Of a DNA stretch of 64,000 nt, positions 55,472 to 63,243 are shown in pieces. The first letter of the stretch is position 1; each line of letters starts with the position of its first letter. Position numbers and translations under genes: made by a program. Under the pieces are notes generated by a model. The model searched no databases. It was not told the origin of the DNA and saw only the letters and a list, made by a program, of their open reading frames with translations. The stretch is from Candidatus Kuenenia stuttgartensis (GTDB taxonomy: Bacteria > Planctomycetota > Planctomycetia > Isosphaerales > Isosphaeraceae), in the NCBI GenBank assembly GCA_945865635.1, contig CAMBEP010000016.1, forward strand, positions 1 through 64,000, in the 5' to 3' direction.

Positions 55472-55504
55472 CCTAATCATGAAAATCTGCTTTAAAAAAC
55501 GCTA

Positions 55505-56074
55505 ATGAGTGACGAGCCAATACGATATCCATTAAAATATGGCCCCTGGGTGATTCAGGAGCGGTCGATCGTCTATCAGGACCCTTGGCTTAAGGTGACA
55601 CGAGACATTGTGGCCAGACCCGACGGGTCGCCAGGTAGCTATGGTGTGTCACACATGAAGCCGGGTGTGTGTGTCCTGGCGATTGATGGAGATGGTATTT
55701 GCCATCTGACGGAAGAATTTCATTACGCGGTTGGCAGAGTCACTCTGGAATGTGTTTCCGGTGGTATCGAGCCGGGCGAAGGGATATTTGAAACGGCTCA
55801 GCGAGAGTTGGCGGAAGAATTGGGGCTGATTGCCGGAAAGTGGACAGATTTGGGAATGGTCGACCCTTTCACAGCGATTGCATTATCGCCTACAAGTCTT
55901 TGGCTTGCTGAGGATCTGTCCAGGACAACTGCGAACCCCGAGGTTTCTGAAATCATCAGGCATGTAGAGATACCATTTGCAGAGGTGTTTAAAAAAACAA
56001 TGGCCGCTGAAATTACGCATGCGCCGAGCGTCGCCCTGATTTTAAAAGCATGGATCATGAAAACAGAATTATGA
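55505..56074 (+). CDS. Nudix hydrolase (ADP-ribose pyrophosphatase-like)
   Basis: 189 residues. The Nudix box lies near residues 85-108: GGIEPGEGIFETA then QRELAEELGL, fitting the G-x5-E-x7-REUxEExGU pattern. The N-terminal strand region (DPWLKVTRDIVARPDG) matches the ADP-ribose pyrophosphatase/NudF group, which converts ADP-ribose to AMP and ribose 5-phosphate. The exact substrate is uncertain. Convergent with the SUF cluster end, sharing a terminator. Confidence 0.92.
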   Translation: MSDEPIRYPLKYGPWVIQERSIVYQDPWLKVTRDIVARPDGSPGSYGVSHMKPGVCVLAIDGDGICHLTEEFHYAVGRVTLECVSGGIEPGEGIFETAQRELAEELGLIAGKWTDLGMVDPFTAIALSPTSLWLAEDLSRTTANPEVSEIIRHVEIPFAEVFKKTMAAEITHAPSVALILKAWIMKTEL

Positions 56075-56083
56075 ATGACAGAG

Positions 56084-56111
56084 AAAAATGGCCTGAAGCA
56101 GGCCATTTTTT
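56084..56111. terminator. Bidirectional intrinsic terminator
   Basis: AAAAATGGCCT (56084-56094) pairs with AGGCCATTTTT (56100-56110). A and T tracts on both sides serve both the Nudix gene (plus) and the last gene of the SUF cluster (minus). Confidence 0.9.
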
Positions 56112-56149
56112 GGAGAGTTTCCTGTAAAATTCGAGAGCGATTGATTTCT

Positions 56150-56878
56150 TTAGAAGATGCCAAGGATATCGCGTGCATCGTCGGTCATTCGGGCGGGTGA
56201 CCAAGGCGGATTCATGACGAGTTTGACGTTGGCTTTGGTGACGCCTTCAACCTTTTCCACAGCCTTTACACTGTTTCTGAGGATTTCAGGACCGGCTGGG
56301 CAGGCAGGCGTGGTGAGCGTCATTTCGACATCCACTTCCGATCCACGTGTCTGGACCGTGTAAATCAGTCCGAGGTCGACAATATTGACATTCAATTCAG
56401 GGTCGATCACGGTTTTCAGTGCATTGACGATGGTTTCCTGATCGAAATTCAATTCGGCGACTGGTTTTGTGGTTTCCGATCCGGAATCGGAGACGACTGG
56501 TGCGGAGTTGGCGGAGGCGGCAGCAAGTGGGGGTTTTGGTGCTTCCTTGGGCAGGTCGCCTGAATCGTTGATTGCGACCATGATTGATTCACCTTCCACC
56601 TTCACATGGTGGGCACGCACGCTTTCCACCGCCGGCATGCAAAGCACGGAACCCGTGCGGACATCGAATCGGGCGCCGTGGCGATCGCATTCGATTTCAT
56701 GACCCCTGAGAATTCCATCGGCGAGCGGGCCACCATCATGTGTGCAGACATCATCAATTGCGAAGACCTGGCCTTCGACCCGGAACAAGGCAACGGGCTG
56801 GTCGTCAACTTCGACGAACAAATTACCGCCTTCAGGTAATTCCGACAACTGAGCCACGGCCTGATATGCAATTGCCAT
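56150..56878 (-). CDS. Rieske ferredoxin fused to a SufT (DUF59) domain
   Basis: 242 residues. The N-terminal Rieske domain (1-105) has both cluster-binding motifs, CTHDGGPL (Cys45, His47) and CDRHGAR (Cys64, His67), so a 2Fe-2S cluster should form. After an Ala/Pro/Ser linker (about 105-143) comes a DUF59/MIP18 domain (about 145-242), with DPELNVNIVDLGLIY, TTPACPAG including the conserved Cys, and MNPPWSPARMTDDARDILGI. DUF59 proteins (SufT) help mature iron-sulfur proteins. In actinobacterial SUF operons Rieske and SufT proteins are separate genes; here they are one polypeptide. It is the last gene of the cluster. Confidence 0.93.
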   Translation of the reverse strand: MAIAYQAVAQLSELPEGGNLFVEVDDQPVALFRVEGQVFAIDDVCTHDGGPLADGILRGHEIECDRHGARFDVRTGSVLCMPAVESVRAHHVKVEGESIMVAINDSGDLPKEAPKPPLAAASANSAPVVSDSGSETTKPVAELNFDQETIVNALKTVIDPELNVNIVDLGLIYTVQTRGSEVDVEMTLTTPACPAGPEILRNSVKAVEKVEGVTKANVKLVMNPPWSPARMTDDARDILGIF

Positions 56879-56944
56879 GTTCTTGATCGTCCTTTAGGGA
56901 TGGAGGTATCTGGTGTGATAAAGATTTGCGAATGAGTCGAAAAT

Positions 56945-57370
56945 TCAGGAGGCGGCGGTTTCGACAACAATCTTTTTCAGGCGGCGTAGAACTCCGGCCA
57001 AGCCATTCATGCGCTGCATGCCGAGAATTTCTTTCAAGCCAGCCTGGCTGATCAGATCATAGGAAAGGGCCGCCAGGTCGTCGACAGAAGCGCCTTGGGT
57101 GCCCTCCCAGAGGAGTGTGACGAAGCCACGAACGGTTGGGGCTTCCAGCGGCACATCGGCGAACCATTGTACGCCTTCCGGGGTTTTTTCAGCGAAGAGG
57201 AAGATTGGGGACTGGCACTCCTCGACCCGGCTTTCAGGCCCTTGAAGGCCTGCGAATCGCTCGGGCAGTGCAGGCAGGGAACGGGCGTAATCGAGAAGCA
57301 ATTCGATGCGTTCCTTGGGGTCGCAATCGGCCAGTTCCTCAACAAGTTCAGTCAGTTTCTGGATAGGCAT
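56945..57370 (-). CDS. sufE: SufE sulfur acceptor protein
   Basis: 141 residues, the usual length. The acceptor Cys is Cys52 in RVEECQSPIFLF, and the C-terminal GMQRMNGLAGVLRRLKKI matches the family. SufE takes sulfane sulfur from a donor and passes it to SufB. It sits 66 bases before the Rieske/SufT gene and 98 bases after the sulfurtransferase gene, with an intrinsic terminator in that gap. Confidence 0.95.
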   Translation of the reverse strand: MPIQKLTELVEELADCDPKERIELLLDYARSLPALPERFAGLQGPESRVEECQSPIFLFAEKTPEGVQWFADVPLEAPTVRGFVTLLWEGTQGASVDDLAALSYDLISQAGLKEILGMQRMNGLAGVLRRLKKIVVETAAS

Positions 57371-57403
57371 CAGAAGTATGTCTAAGGCTCGAATCAGGTG
57401 ACG

Positions 57404-57429
57404 AAAAGGAGCGATTCTCGAATCGCCCC
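57404..57429 (-). terminator. Intrinsic terminator inside the SUF cluster
   Basis: On the minus strand GGGGCGATTC pairs with GAATCGCTCC (10 bp, one G-U) and is followed by TTTTCGTC. It lies 40 bases after the sseA stop and 34 before sufE. It should reduce or uncouple sufE and the last gene from the upstream genes. Confidence 0.75.
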
Positions 57430-57468
57430 TGACAAGTTCTGTTCGCGGGCGAGACCGCGATCAGGATT

Positions 57469-58344
57469 TCATGAGGAGGGCAGAGCGCCTTTGACAATGG
57501 GCACGCCGACCACATTGCCCCACTCCGTCCAGGAGCCATCGTAATTGCGTACCTTCTGGTAGCCCAGCAGATATTTCAGGACAAACCAGGTCAGGCTTGA
57601 GCGTTCGCCGATACGGCAATAGGCCACGACATCGTCGGTCGGCTTCAGGTGCAGTTCTTGTTCGTAGATGGCCCGGAGCTCATCGGCAGTCTTGAATCGT
57701 CCATCATCGCCTACGGCCCGACTCCAAGGGCAACTGAGGGCTCCTGGAATGTGTCCACCGCGCAGAACGCCTTCTTCTGGATAGCCTTCCATGTGGGTTC
57801 GTTCGCCGGAATATTCTTTCGGGCTACGCACATCCACCAAGGGGAGACTTGCCTTGACGTGATCGAGAACACCTTCACGGAAGATGCGCAGATCACGCCA
57901 GTCGAGGTCGGCAGGAACTTTGTAGGATGTGGTCGGATGCGCTGGAACGTCAGAGGTGGTTGGGAGTTTTGCGGTCTCAACCCAGTACTTTCGGCCACCA
58001 TTCAGGATCCGGCAATTCAGGTGGCCCTTGAGCTTGAAGGCCCAGAAGGCATAACAGGCCCACCAGTTGTTGTCGTCGCCATAGAAAACCAGGGTGGTTT
58101 CGTTCGAAATCCCATTTTTGCGGCAAAGATTTTCGAAGACTTCGTTGGAAATATAGTCTCGGACCGTTTGATCTTGTAGGTCGTTGTGCCAGTCGATTTT
58201 GACTGCCCCTGGGATGTGGGACATCGGATAGAGCAGGGCATCGCCACTGGATTCGACCACTCTGACAGAAGGGTCGTTCAGGTGCTGCTGAACCCACTCG
58301 GCACTGACCAAAACGCTGGGATCGGCATAATTCTGGGCGGACAT
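57469..58344 (-). CDS. sseA: Two-domain rhodanese/3-mercaptopyruvate sulfurtransferase
   Basis: 291 residues. The inactive N-terminal rhodanese domain (about 1-150) is followed by the catalytic one, whose loop is CRIGERSS with Cys243. That loop resembles actinobacterial SseA, usually specific for thiosulfate or 3-mercaptopyruvate. The enzyme moves sulfane sulfur to a nucleophile. Placed between sufD and sufE and with no sufS in sight, it is well placed to feed SufE. In Mycobacterium tuberculosis sseA is next to a SufE-like gene. Which donor it uses is not decided by sequence. Confidence 0.92.
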   Translation of the reverse strand: MSAQNYADPSVLVSAEWVQQHLNDPSVRVVESSGDALLYPMSHIPGAVKIDWHNDLQDQTVRDYISNEVFENLCRKNGISNETTLVFYGDDNNWWACYAFWAFKLKGHLNCRILNGGRKYWVETAKLPTTSDVPAHPTTSYKVPADLDWRDLRIFREGVLDHVKASLPLVDVRSPKEYSGERTHMEGYPEEGVLRGGHIPGALSCPWSRAVGDDGRFKTADELRAIYEQELHLKPTDDVVAYCRIGERSSLTWFVLKYLLGYQKVRNYDGSWTEWGNVVGVPIVKGALPSS

Positions 58345-58371
58345 CTCTCAGCAGACTCCTCGGTAGGGATC

Positions 58372-58398
58372 AAAAAGCGGATTGACAGATCGCTTTTT
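58372..58398. terminator. Weak hairpin between sufD and sseA
   Basis: AAAAAGCG (58372-58379) pairs with CGCTTTTT (58391-58398). It reads the same from both strands with a T run on each, but the GC part is only three pairs, so it would terminate poorly. Confidence 0.4.
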
Positions 58399-58422
58399 CT
58401 GGTCCTTGATGATTGTTTCAGG

Positions 58423-59760
58423 TCAAGACTTGCCGATGGCGAGTTTTTGGGCCACTGCGGCTCGAAGTGATTCACGAACCGGCTCAACACTGATCCGGTC
58501 ATAGACATTGGCAAAAAAGCCTTCCACAACGAGCCGCTTGGCCGTCTCGGCGGGAATGCCGCGAGCCTGGAAGTAGAAGACCATTTCCGGGTCGACCTGA
58601 CCGGCTGTGGCGCCGTGCGTGCATCGGACGTCATTGGCCTCAATCTCAAGGCCTGGAATGGAGTCGGCACGGGCATGGCTGGAGAGCACCAGACTATCGT
58701 TCTTCTGGTAGGCGTCCGTTTTTTGGGCGTCTTTCTCGACTGCAATCATGCCCTTCCAGACGGTCCGGCTCTTGCCGCTCAGGCCGCCTTTATAGAGTAG
58801 ATCACTGGTGGTGTTGGGGGCTTGATGATCCTGTCTCGTGAAATAGGCCAAATGCTGGTTGCCGGTGGTGAACATGACACCATTGACCTGAGCAGAGGCT
58901 TTGGGGCCTGTCAAAGCCGTTTCCTGATTGACTTTTGACAGCCTTGAACCAAGGCCTCCGATGGTCCACTGGATTGATCCACCTGCATCGACGACCGCCC
59001 GCTCACGGCTGAAGTGCCAGGTCTTGTCGTCCCAGTTCTGAATCCGTACATATTTCAAGTGCGCGTTTTTGCCGACCACGATTTCGACAGCACCCAGATG
59101 AAGTCCCGGCTTGCTTTCGCCTGTGGTGGCCAGGTCGTGCACCAGAGTGGCTTCGGAATCGTCTTCGAGAATGATCAGGGTGTGAGAGGTGTCCACCCGA
59201 TGATTTCCTGTGAGGGCGGAAAGCGCATAAAGTGGAAATTCCAGCTTCACGCCTTTGGGTACATAAAGCACGATGCCGCCTCGGAAGATTGAGGCATGAA
59301 GAGCGGCGAGAGCATCGCCCTCGGGCTTGACGGTCTGGAAAAGGTGCTTCTTGATCAGGTCGCCGTGGATGGCAAGGGCCGACTGGAAGTCAGTCAGAGT
59401 CACTCTGCCGAGCTTGGAACTGTCGGCAGGCTGTGTGGTCTGACCTGCAATCTGAACAATCCCTGTGGCGTAGTGAGCGGCAAGGGCGTCGCGAAGTGGG
59501 CCAACGGCGTTCAGATCATCCAGTGTCGGAGCCGGCTGGTTTTGAATCAGGTCGAATGCAGAGAGCTTGAAGGCGCGGATGTCTGTCCTGCGCCATTCTT
59601 CGTCTTTGGATGTAGGCCAAGGCAAGAATTCAAACTGCTCAAAGGCAGCTTTCCGGGCATCCCTGAGCCAAATGGGCTCGCTGGAAGCCGTGTTTTGGAA
59701 TTCACCAAATTGTATTGCCAAAGTTGCTTTGGTTTGAGTGTTCGCCACCACTGTGCTCAT
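58423..59760 (-). CDS. sufD: SufD, Fe-S cluster scaffold subunit
   Basis: 445 residues from the ATG at 59760, rather than a TTG at 59805. The family beta-helix (about 130-400) is present. Near the C-terminus ANDVRCTHGATAGQVD contains the CxH pair (as in E. coli Cys358/His360) important for iron handling. SufD pairs with SufB in the SufBC2D complex. It lies 160 bases after sufB, with a GC-rich hairpin between. Confidence 0.95.
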   Translation of the reverse strand: MSTVVANTQTKATLAIQFGEFQNTASSEPIWLRDARKAAFEQFEFLPWPTSKDEEWRRTDIRAFKLSAFDLIQNQPAPTLDDLNAVGPLRDALAAHYATGIVQIAGQTTQPADSSKLGRVTLTDFQSALAIHGDLIKKHLFQTVKPEGDALAALHASIFRGGIVLYVPKGVKLEFPLYALSALTGNHRVDTSHTLIILEDDSEATLVHDLATTGESKPGLHLGAVEIVVGKNAHLKYVRIQNWDDKTWHFSRERAVVDAGGSIQWTIGGLGSRLSKVNQETALTGPKASAQVNGVMFTTGNQHLAYFTRQDHQAPNTTSDLLYKGGLSGKSRTVWKGMIAVEKDAQKTDAYQKNDSLVLSSHARADSIPGLEIEANDVRCTHGATAGQVDPEMVFYFQARGIPAETAKRLVVEGFFANVYDRISVEPVRESLRAAVAQKLAIGKS

Positions 59761-59857
59761 CGTCTTGCGGGCCTTGTCGGTTGCTGTGATCTGTGTCGGT
59801 TGCAAAGTGTTTATCGAATTTTAGATTGCCCGCAGGCAGGCCACCGCTGAAGTCAAA

Positions 59858-59881
59858 CCCCGAACCGGTTCTGGTTCGGGG
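59858..59881. other. GC-rich hairpin between sufB and sufD
   Basis: CCCCGAACC (59858-59866) pairs with GGTTCGGGG (59873-59881), 9 bp with a 6-base loop. On the minus strand only TTTG follows, so it may be a partial terminator or an mRNA stabiliser that sets sufB above sufD. Confidence 0.6.
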
Positions 59882-59920
59882 GCTTTGCAGGCCGCCGGAG
59901 GGTCGGACGATCGGGGGCGG

Positions 59921-61336
59921 TCAGCCCACGGAACCTTCCATTTGGAGCTCGATCAGTTTGTTCATTTCCACGGCATATTCCATAGGCAGCTCTTTGACGA
60001 GCGGCTCGATGAAGCCGTTGACGATAAGAGTGGAGGCTTCGGTCTCGCTCAGGCCACGGCTTCGAAGATAGAAGAGCTGCTCTTCGCCGATCTTGGAAAC
60101 GGATGCCTCGTGACCAATCTTGACATCATCTTCATCAACTTCGATGTAAGGATAGGTGTCAGAACGACTTTGAGGGTCGAGAATCAAGGCGTCGCAAACC
60201 ACGTTTGACTTCGAGCCATAGGCTCCGTCAGCCACTTTCAGAAGGCCACGATAGCTGGATCGCCCGCCATTTTTGGAGATCGACTTGGAAATGATCCGGC
60301 TTGTGGTGTAAGGGGCGGCATGAACCACCTTGCCACCGGCGTCCTGATGCTGACCCTTTCCAGCAAAGGCAATGGAGAGTATCTCGGCCCTGGCACCCTT
60401 GCCCACCATGTAAACAGAAGGATATTTCATGGTAAGTCGCGACCCGAGGTTGCCATCAACCCATTCCATCAAGGCATCTTCGTGGGCCACGGCCCGCTTG
60501 GTCACCAGATTGTAGATATTATTCGCCCAGTTCTGGATCGTCGTGTAGCGGCACCGGCCACCTTTCTTCACGATAATCTCGACCACTGCCGAATGCAGGC
60601 TTTCCGACGTGTACACAGGGGCTGTGCAGCCTTCCACATAGTGTACCTGAGCGCCTTCTTCAACAATGATCAGGGTTCGTTCAAACTGGCCCATGTTCTC
60701 GGCATTGATCCGAAAATAGGCTTGCAGCGGGATGTCGACCTTGACGCCGGCTGGGATATAAACGAACGATCCACCTGACCATACGGCCGAATTCAAGGCC
60801 GCAAATTTATTATCGTTGACCGGTATGATTGTGGCAAAGTATTCCCTCACCAGGTCTGTGTGTTCACGTAGGGCCGTATCCATATCTGTGAAGATCACGC
60901 CCTTGGCAGAGAGATCCTCGCGAAGACTGTGATAGACCACTTCTGACTCATATTGGGCTCCAACGCCGGCCAGGAACTTGCGTTCGGCTTCGGGGATGCC
61001 AAGCTTGTCAAACGTTCGCTTGATTTCGGCAGGAACATCGTCCCAAGACTTGCCCTGGCGATCTGTGGCGCGGACAAAATAGTGGATGTCCTGAAAGTCG
61101 AGGTCGTTAAGATTCCCACCCCACTGTGGAAGTGCCTTTTGAAAGAACACATCCAGAGCTTTGAGACGAAATTCGCGCATCCAGTTGGGTTCGCTTTTCA
61201 TCTCCGAGATTTCTTCGACTGTCCGGCGATTCAAGCCCTTGCCGGACTTGTAGTTGTAGTGGGCTTCAGACTCGTGGAAGCCGTACTTGTAATCGTCTTT
61301 GATCCCGGCAACTTGTGCGTTCAGGTCAGTTGACAT
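59921..61336 (-). CDS. sufB: SufB, Fe-S cluster assembly scaffold
   Basis: 471 residues, with AAGGGA before the ATG. The conserved SufB core includes [24 protein letters not shown] and [13 protein letters not shown]. The Cys in [10 protein letters not shown] and the Glu in GHEASVSKI correspond to the residues proposed as cluster ligands (E. coli Cys405 and Glu434). SufB receives sulfur from SufE and forms the nascent cluster with SufD and the SufC ATPase. Separated from sufC by a hairpin (61402-61425). Confidence 0.97.
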   Translation of the reverse strand: MSTDLNAQVAGIKDDYKYGFHESEAHYNYKSGKGLNRRTVEEISEMKSEPNWMREFRLKALDVFFQKALPQWGGNLNDLDFQDIHYFVRATDRQGKSWDDVPAEIKRTFDKLGIPEAERKFLAGVGAQYESEVVYHSLREDLSAKGVIFTDMDTALREHTDLVREYFATIIPVNDNKFAALNSAVWSGGSFVYIPAGVKVDIPLQAYFRINAENMGQFERTLIIVEEGAQVHYVEGCTAPVYTSESLHSAVVEIIVKKGGRCRYTTIQNWANNIYNLVTKRAVAHEDALMEWVDGNLGSRLTMKYPSVYMVGKGARAEILSIAFAGKGQHQDAGGKVVHAAPYTTSRIISKSISKNGGRSSYRGLLKVADGAYGSKSNVVCDALILDPQSRSDTYPYIEVDEDDVKIGHEASVSKIGEEQLFYLRSRGLSETEASTLIVNGFIEPLVKELPMEYAVEMNKLIELQMEGSVG

Positions 61337-61401
61337 GATGGTATCCCTTTACAGACGTGCTTGAATTCAGATCACTGGCGGAATGTATTGTGAGTATGGT
61401 G

Positions 61402-61425
61402 GCCACTCAACGACAGTCGAGTGGC
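61402..61425. other. Hairpin between sufC and sufB
   Basis: GCCACTC (61402-61408) pairs with GAGTGGC (61419-61425), with CGA/TCG inside the loop. No T tract follows on the minus strand. Probably an intercistronic structure rather than a terminator. Confidence 0.5.
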
Positions 61426-61453
61426 AATCGAAAGTCAAATTTCAGACCCAGTC

Positions 61454-62275
61454 TCAGGACGTTAAGACCGTAGACTCGAGTTCGTCTTCAATCTGGGCTT
61501 CATTCGGATATTTGGCGCGAATCCAGTCATAGCCTTCGAGTTCCAGCGTGGTGACCAGTTCAGGGCCACCGTTCTCAACGATCTTGCCCCCGTACAGGAT
61601 GTGTACAAATTGGGGCTGGATGTAGTTCAGGATCCGTTGATAGTGCGTGATCACCAGTACACCAGTGCCTTGTGCCTTGGCGACCCGGTTGACGCCTTCA
61701 GAGACAACGCGGACGGCGTCGATGTCCAGGCCCGAATCGGTTTCGTCGAGGATTGCAAAAGCAGGCTGAAGCATGGCCAGTTGAAGCACTTCAGCGCGTT
61801 TTTTCTCACCACCTGAGAAACCTTCGTTGAGATATCGACGGGCGAACTCACCGTCCATGCCGAGTTCGTCCATTTTTTGCTTGAGTTCCTTGCGGAAGTC
61901 ACGCATGGAGATGAGATCTTCGCCCTCTTTGCGGTCCGGCATCCGGACATTCGTCACGGCGTGTCGGAGAAAGTTGGCCATGGTCACGCCCGGGATCGAT
62001 GTTGGATACTGGAAGGCCAGAAACAGGCCTGCCTTGGCTCGATCGTCAGGCTCCATGTCGAGCAGATTGACGTCGTCGATAAAGGCGGAACCATCGGTGA
62101 TTTCGTAATTGGGGTGGCCCATCAACGCATAGGAAAGCGTGCTTTTGCCAGAGCCATTCGGGCCCATCAGGGCGTGGGTCTCGCCTTGGTTGATTGTCAG
62201 GTTGACACCACGAAGAATTGATTTGCCCTCGACGGACACATGCAGGTTCTCAATGCGAAGCGATTTGCGGCTCAC
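61454..62275 (-). CDS. sufC: SufC, Fe-S assembly ATPase
   Basis: 273 residues from a GTG at 62275, chosen because GTGGAG lies 9 bases upstream and SufC proteins start near this point (VSRKSLRIENLHVSVEG); an ATG 102 bases upstream adds an unusual tail. Walker A GPNGSGKST, the SufC-type signature FSGGEKKRAEVLQ and Walker B AILDETDSGLDIDA are present. It drives the conformational change of SufBC2D. Confidence 0.96.
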   Translation of the reverse strand: MSRKSLRIENLHVSVEGKSILRGVNLTINQGETHALMGPNGSGKSTLSYALMGHPNYEITDGSAFIDDVNLLDMEPDDRAKAGLFLAFQYPTSIPGVTMANFLRHAVTNVRMPDRKEGEDLISMRDFRKELKQKMDELGMDGEFARRYLNEGFSGGEKKRAEVLQLAMLQPAFAILDETDSGLDIDAVRVVSEGVNRVAKAQGTGVLVITHYQRILNYIQPQFVHILYGGKIVENGGPELVTTLELEGYDWIRAKYPNEAQIEDELESTVLTS

Positions 62276-62410
62276 TCTCACGAACTCCACTGGATAGAGA
62301 CAGGGCCAAAAAGGAATGGCCCAAAATGGGGACGATGATTGACGGTCACAAGTGTTTGATTCATCATGGTTTTGCAATCATGATATTATCTGGCTCTGCT
62401 GGTTCAGGCG

Positions 62411-63073
62411 TCATGCCAGCACGGTGGTCGGCTCGTTGGAACTTTGGTCAGGCTCGAAGTCGCAAGATCGATCGCCGTCCAGTCGGCAGTGGCTGAGCGT
62501 TAACCCATGCCCTACCACTTTTTCGAACATCCGACGCTCCAAGGCACAAATGTCGCGATCGACTTCCGCAAGCTCGAAATAAGGGCATGAAAGCTGTCTC
62601 AGGATCGTCTGGCCCATCTCTCCGGATGAGACTTCTGTCTCAACCCCACGCTGGTGGAGCAGACCGCCAAGCTGGACAAGCCTGGATGACCATTCCTCGC
62701 CACGCATCTGGCCACTGAAGGACTCGGCAAGCCTGTCCGTGATTCGGGTGAAAAGCTCTCTTCGAATCTTTGGGTCGTCGACCGAGTGCATCACTTCATC
62801 CCACAAAACCATGGCCAGATCCGTGTAGTTCTGACCCAGCTTTCGCTGCGCCAAAGGGCTCGCCCGGTAAAGAAACTTCGGGCGGCCACGACCAACCGAC
62901 TCCTGGACCCGCTCAATCAGACCACTCTCTACAAGCCGCGTCAGTCGAACGCGAATCGCAGTGGGAGTCACAGACATGCGCTCGGCAAGATCCTCTACAG
63001 AGATGGGGCCAACCCGGCGCACCAAATCCATCAATGGACGATCAGAAGTCTGTGACACACCTTCAGACAACAT
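62411..63073 (-). CDS. sufR: SufR-type iron-sulfur sensing repressor
   Basis: 220 residues. A winged HTH (about 10-75; ISVEDLAERMSVTPTAIRVRLTRL) is followed by a dimerisation region and a C-terminal Cys cluster: Cys163, Cys176, Cys196 and Cys204. The first spacing (x12) matches cyanobacterial SufR. SufR represses suf genes when it carries a 4Fe-4S cluster and releases them on cluster loss. It is first in the operon, and a perfect inverted repeat precedes it. Confidence 0.9.
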   Translation of the reverse strand: MLSEGVSQTSDRPLMDLVRRVGPISVEDLAERMSVTPTAIRVRLTRLVESGLIERVQESVGRGRPKFLYRASPLAQRKLGQNYTDLAMVLWDEVMHSVDDPKIRRELFTRITDRLAESFSGQMRGEEWSSRLVQLGGLLHQRGVETEVSSGEMGQTILRQLSCPYFELAEVDRDICALERRMFEKVVGHGLTLSHCRLDGDRSCDFEPDQSSNEPTTVLA

Positions 63074-63119
63074 GGCTTACACCCGCAGATTTATGATGCA
63101 ACGATCTCTTCACATCATT

Positions 63120-63158
63120 AGAATAATGCGGTATGACTCTTTCGTCCAGCATTATTCT
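63120..63158. promoter_or_regulatory. Candidate SufR operator
   Basis: A perfect 10-bp inverted repeat, AGAATAATGC (63120-63129) and GCATTATTCT (63149-63158), with 19 bases between, 47-85 bases upstream of sufR. A second, smaller repeat, ATGATG/CATCAT (63093-63118), lies closer. Position and symmetry fit an autoregulatory site for SufR. Confidence 0.65.
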
Positions 63159-63243
63159 CAATTTACACAAAATTTTATTCCTAAAATAGGTTGTGACTCT
63201 CAATGGATCCTAGCCGCACACCTTTAAAAACGACTCTAACACT

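Noticed and set aside
61454-62377. Longer SufC starting at an ATG at 62377
   Set aside because: The extra 34 residues are unlike SufC and overlap the probable ribosome binding site of the GTG at 62275.
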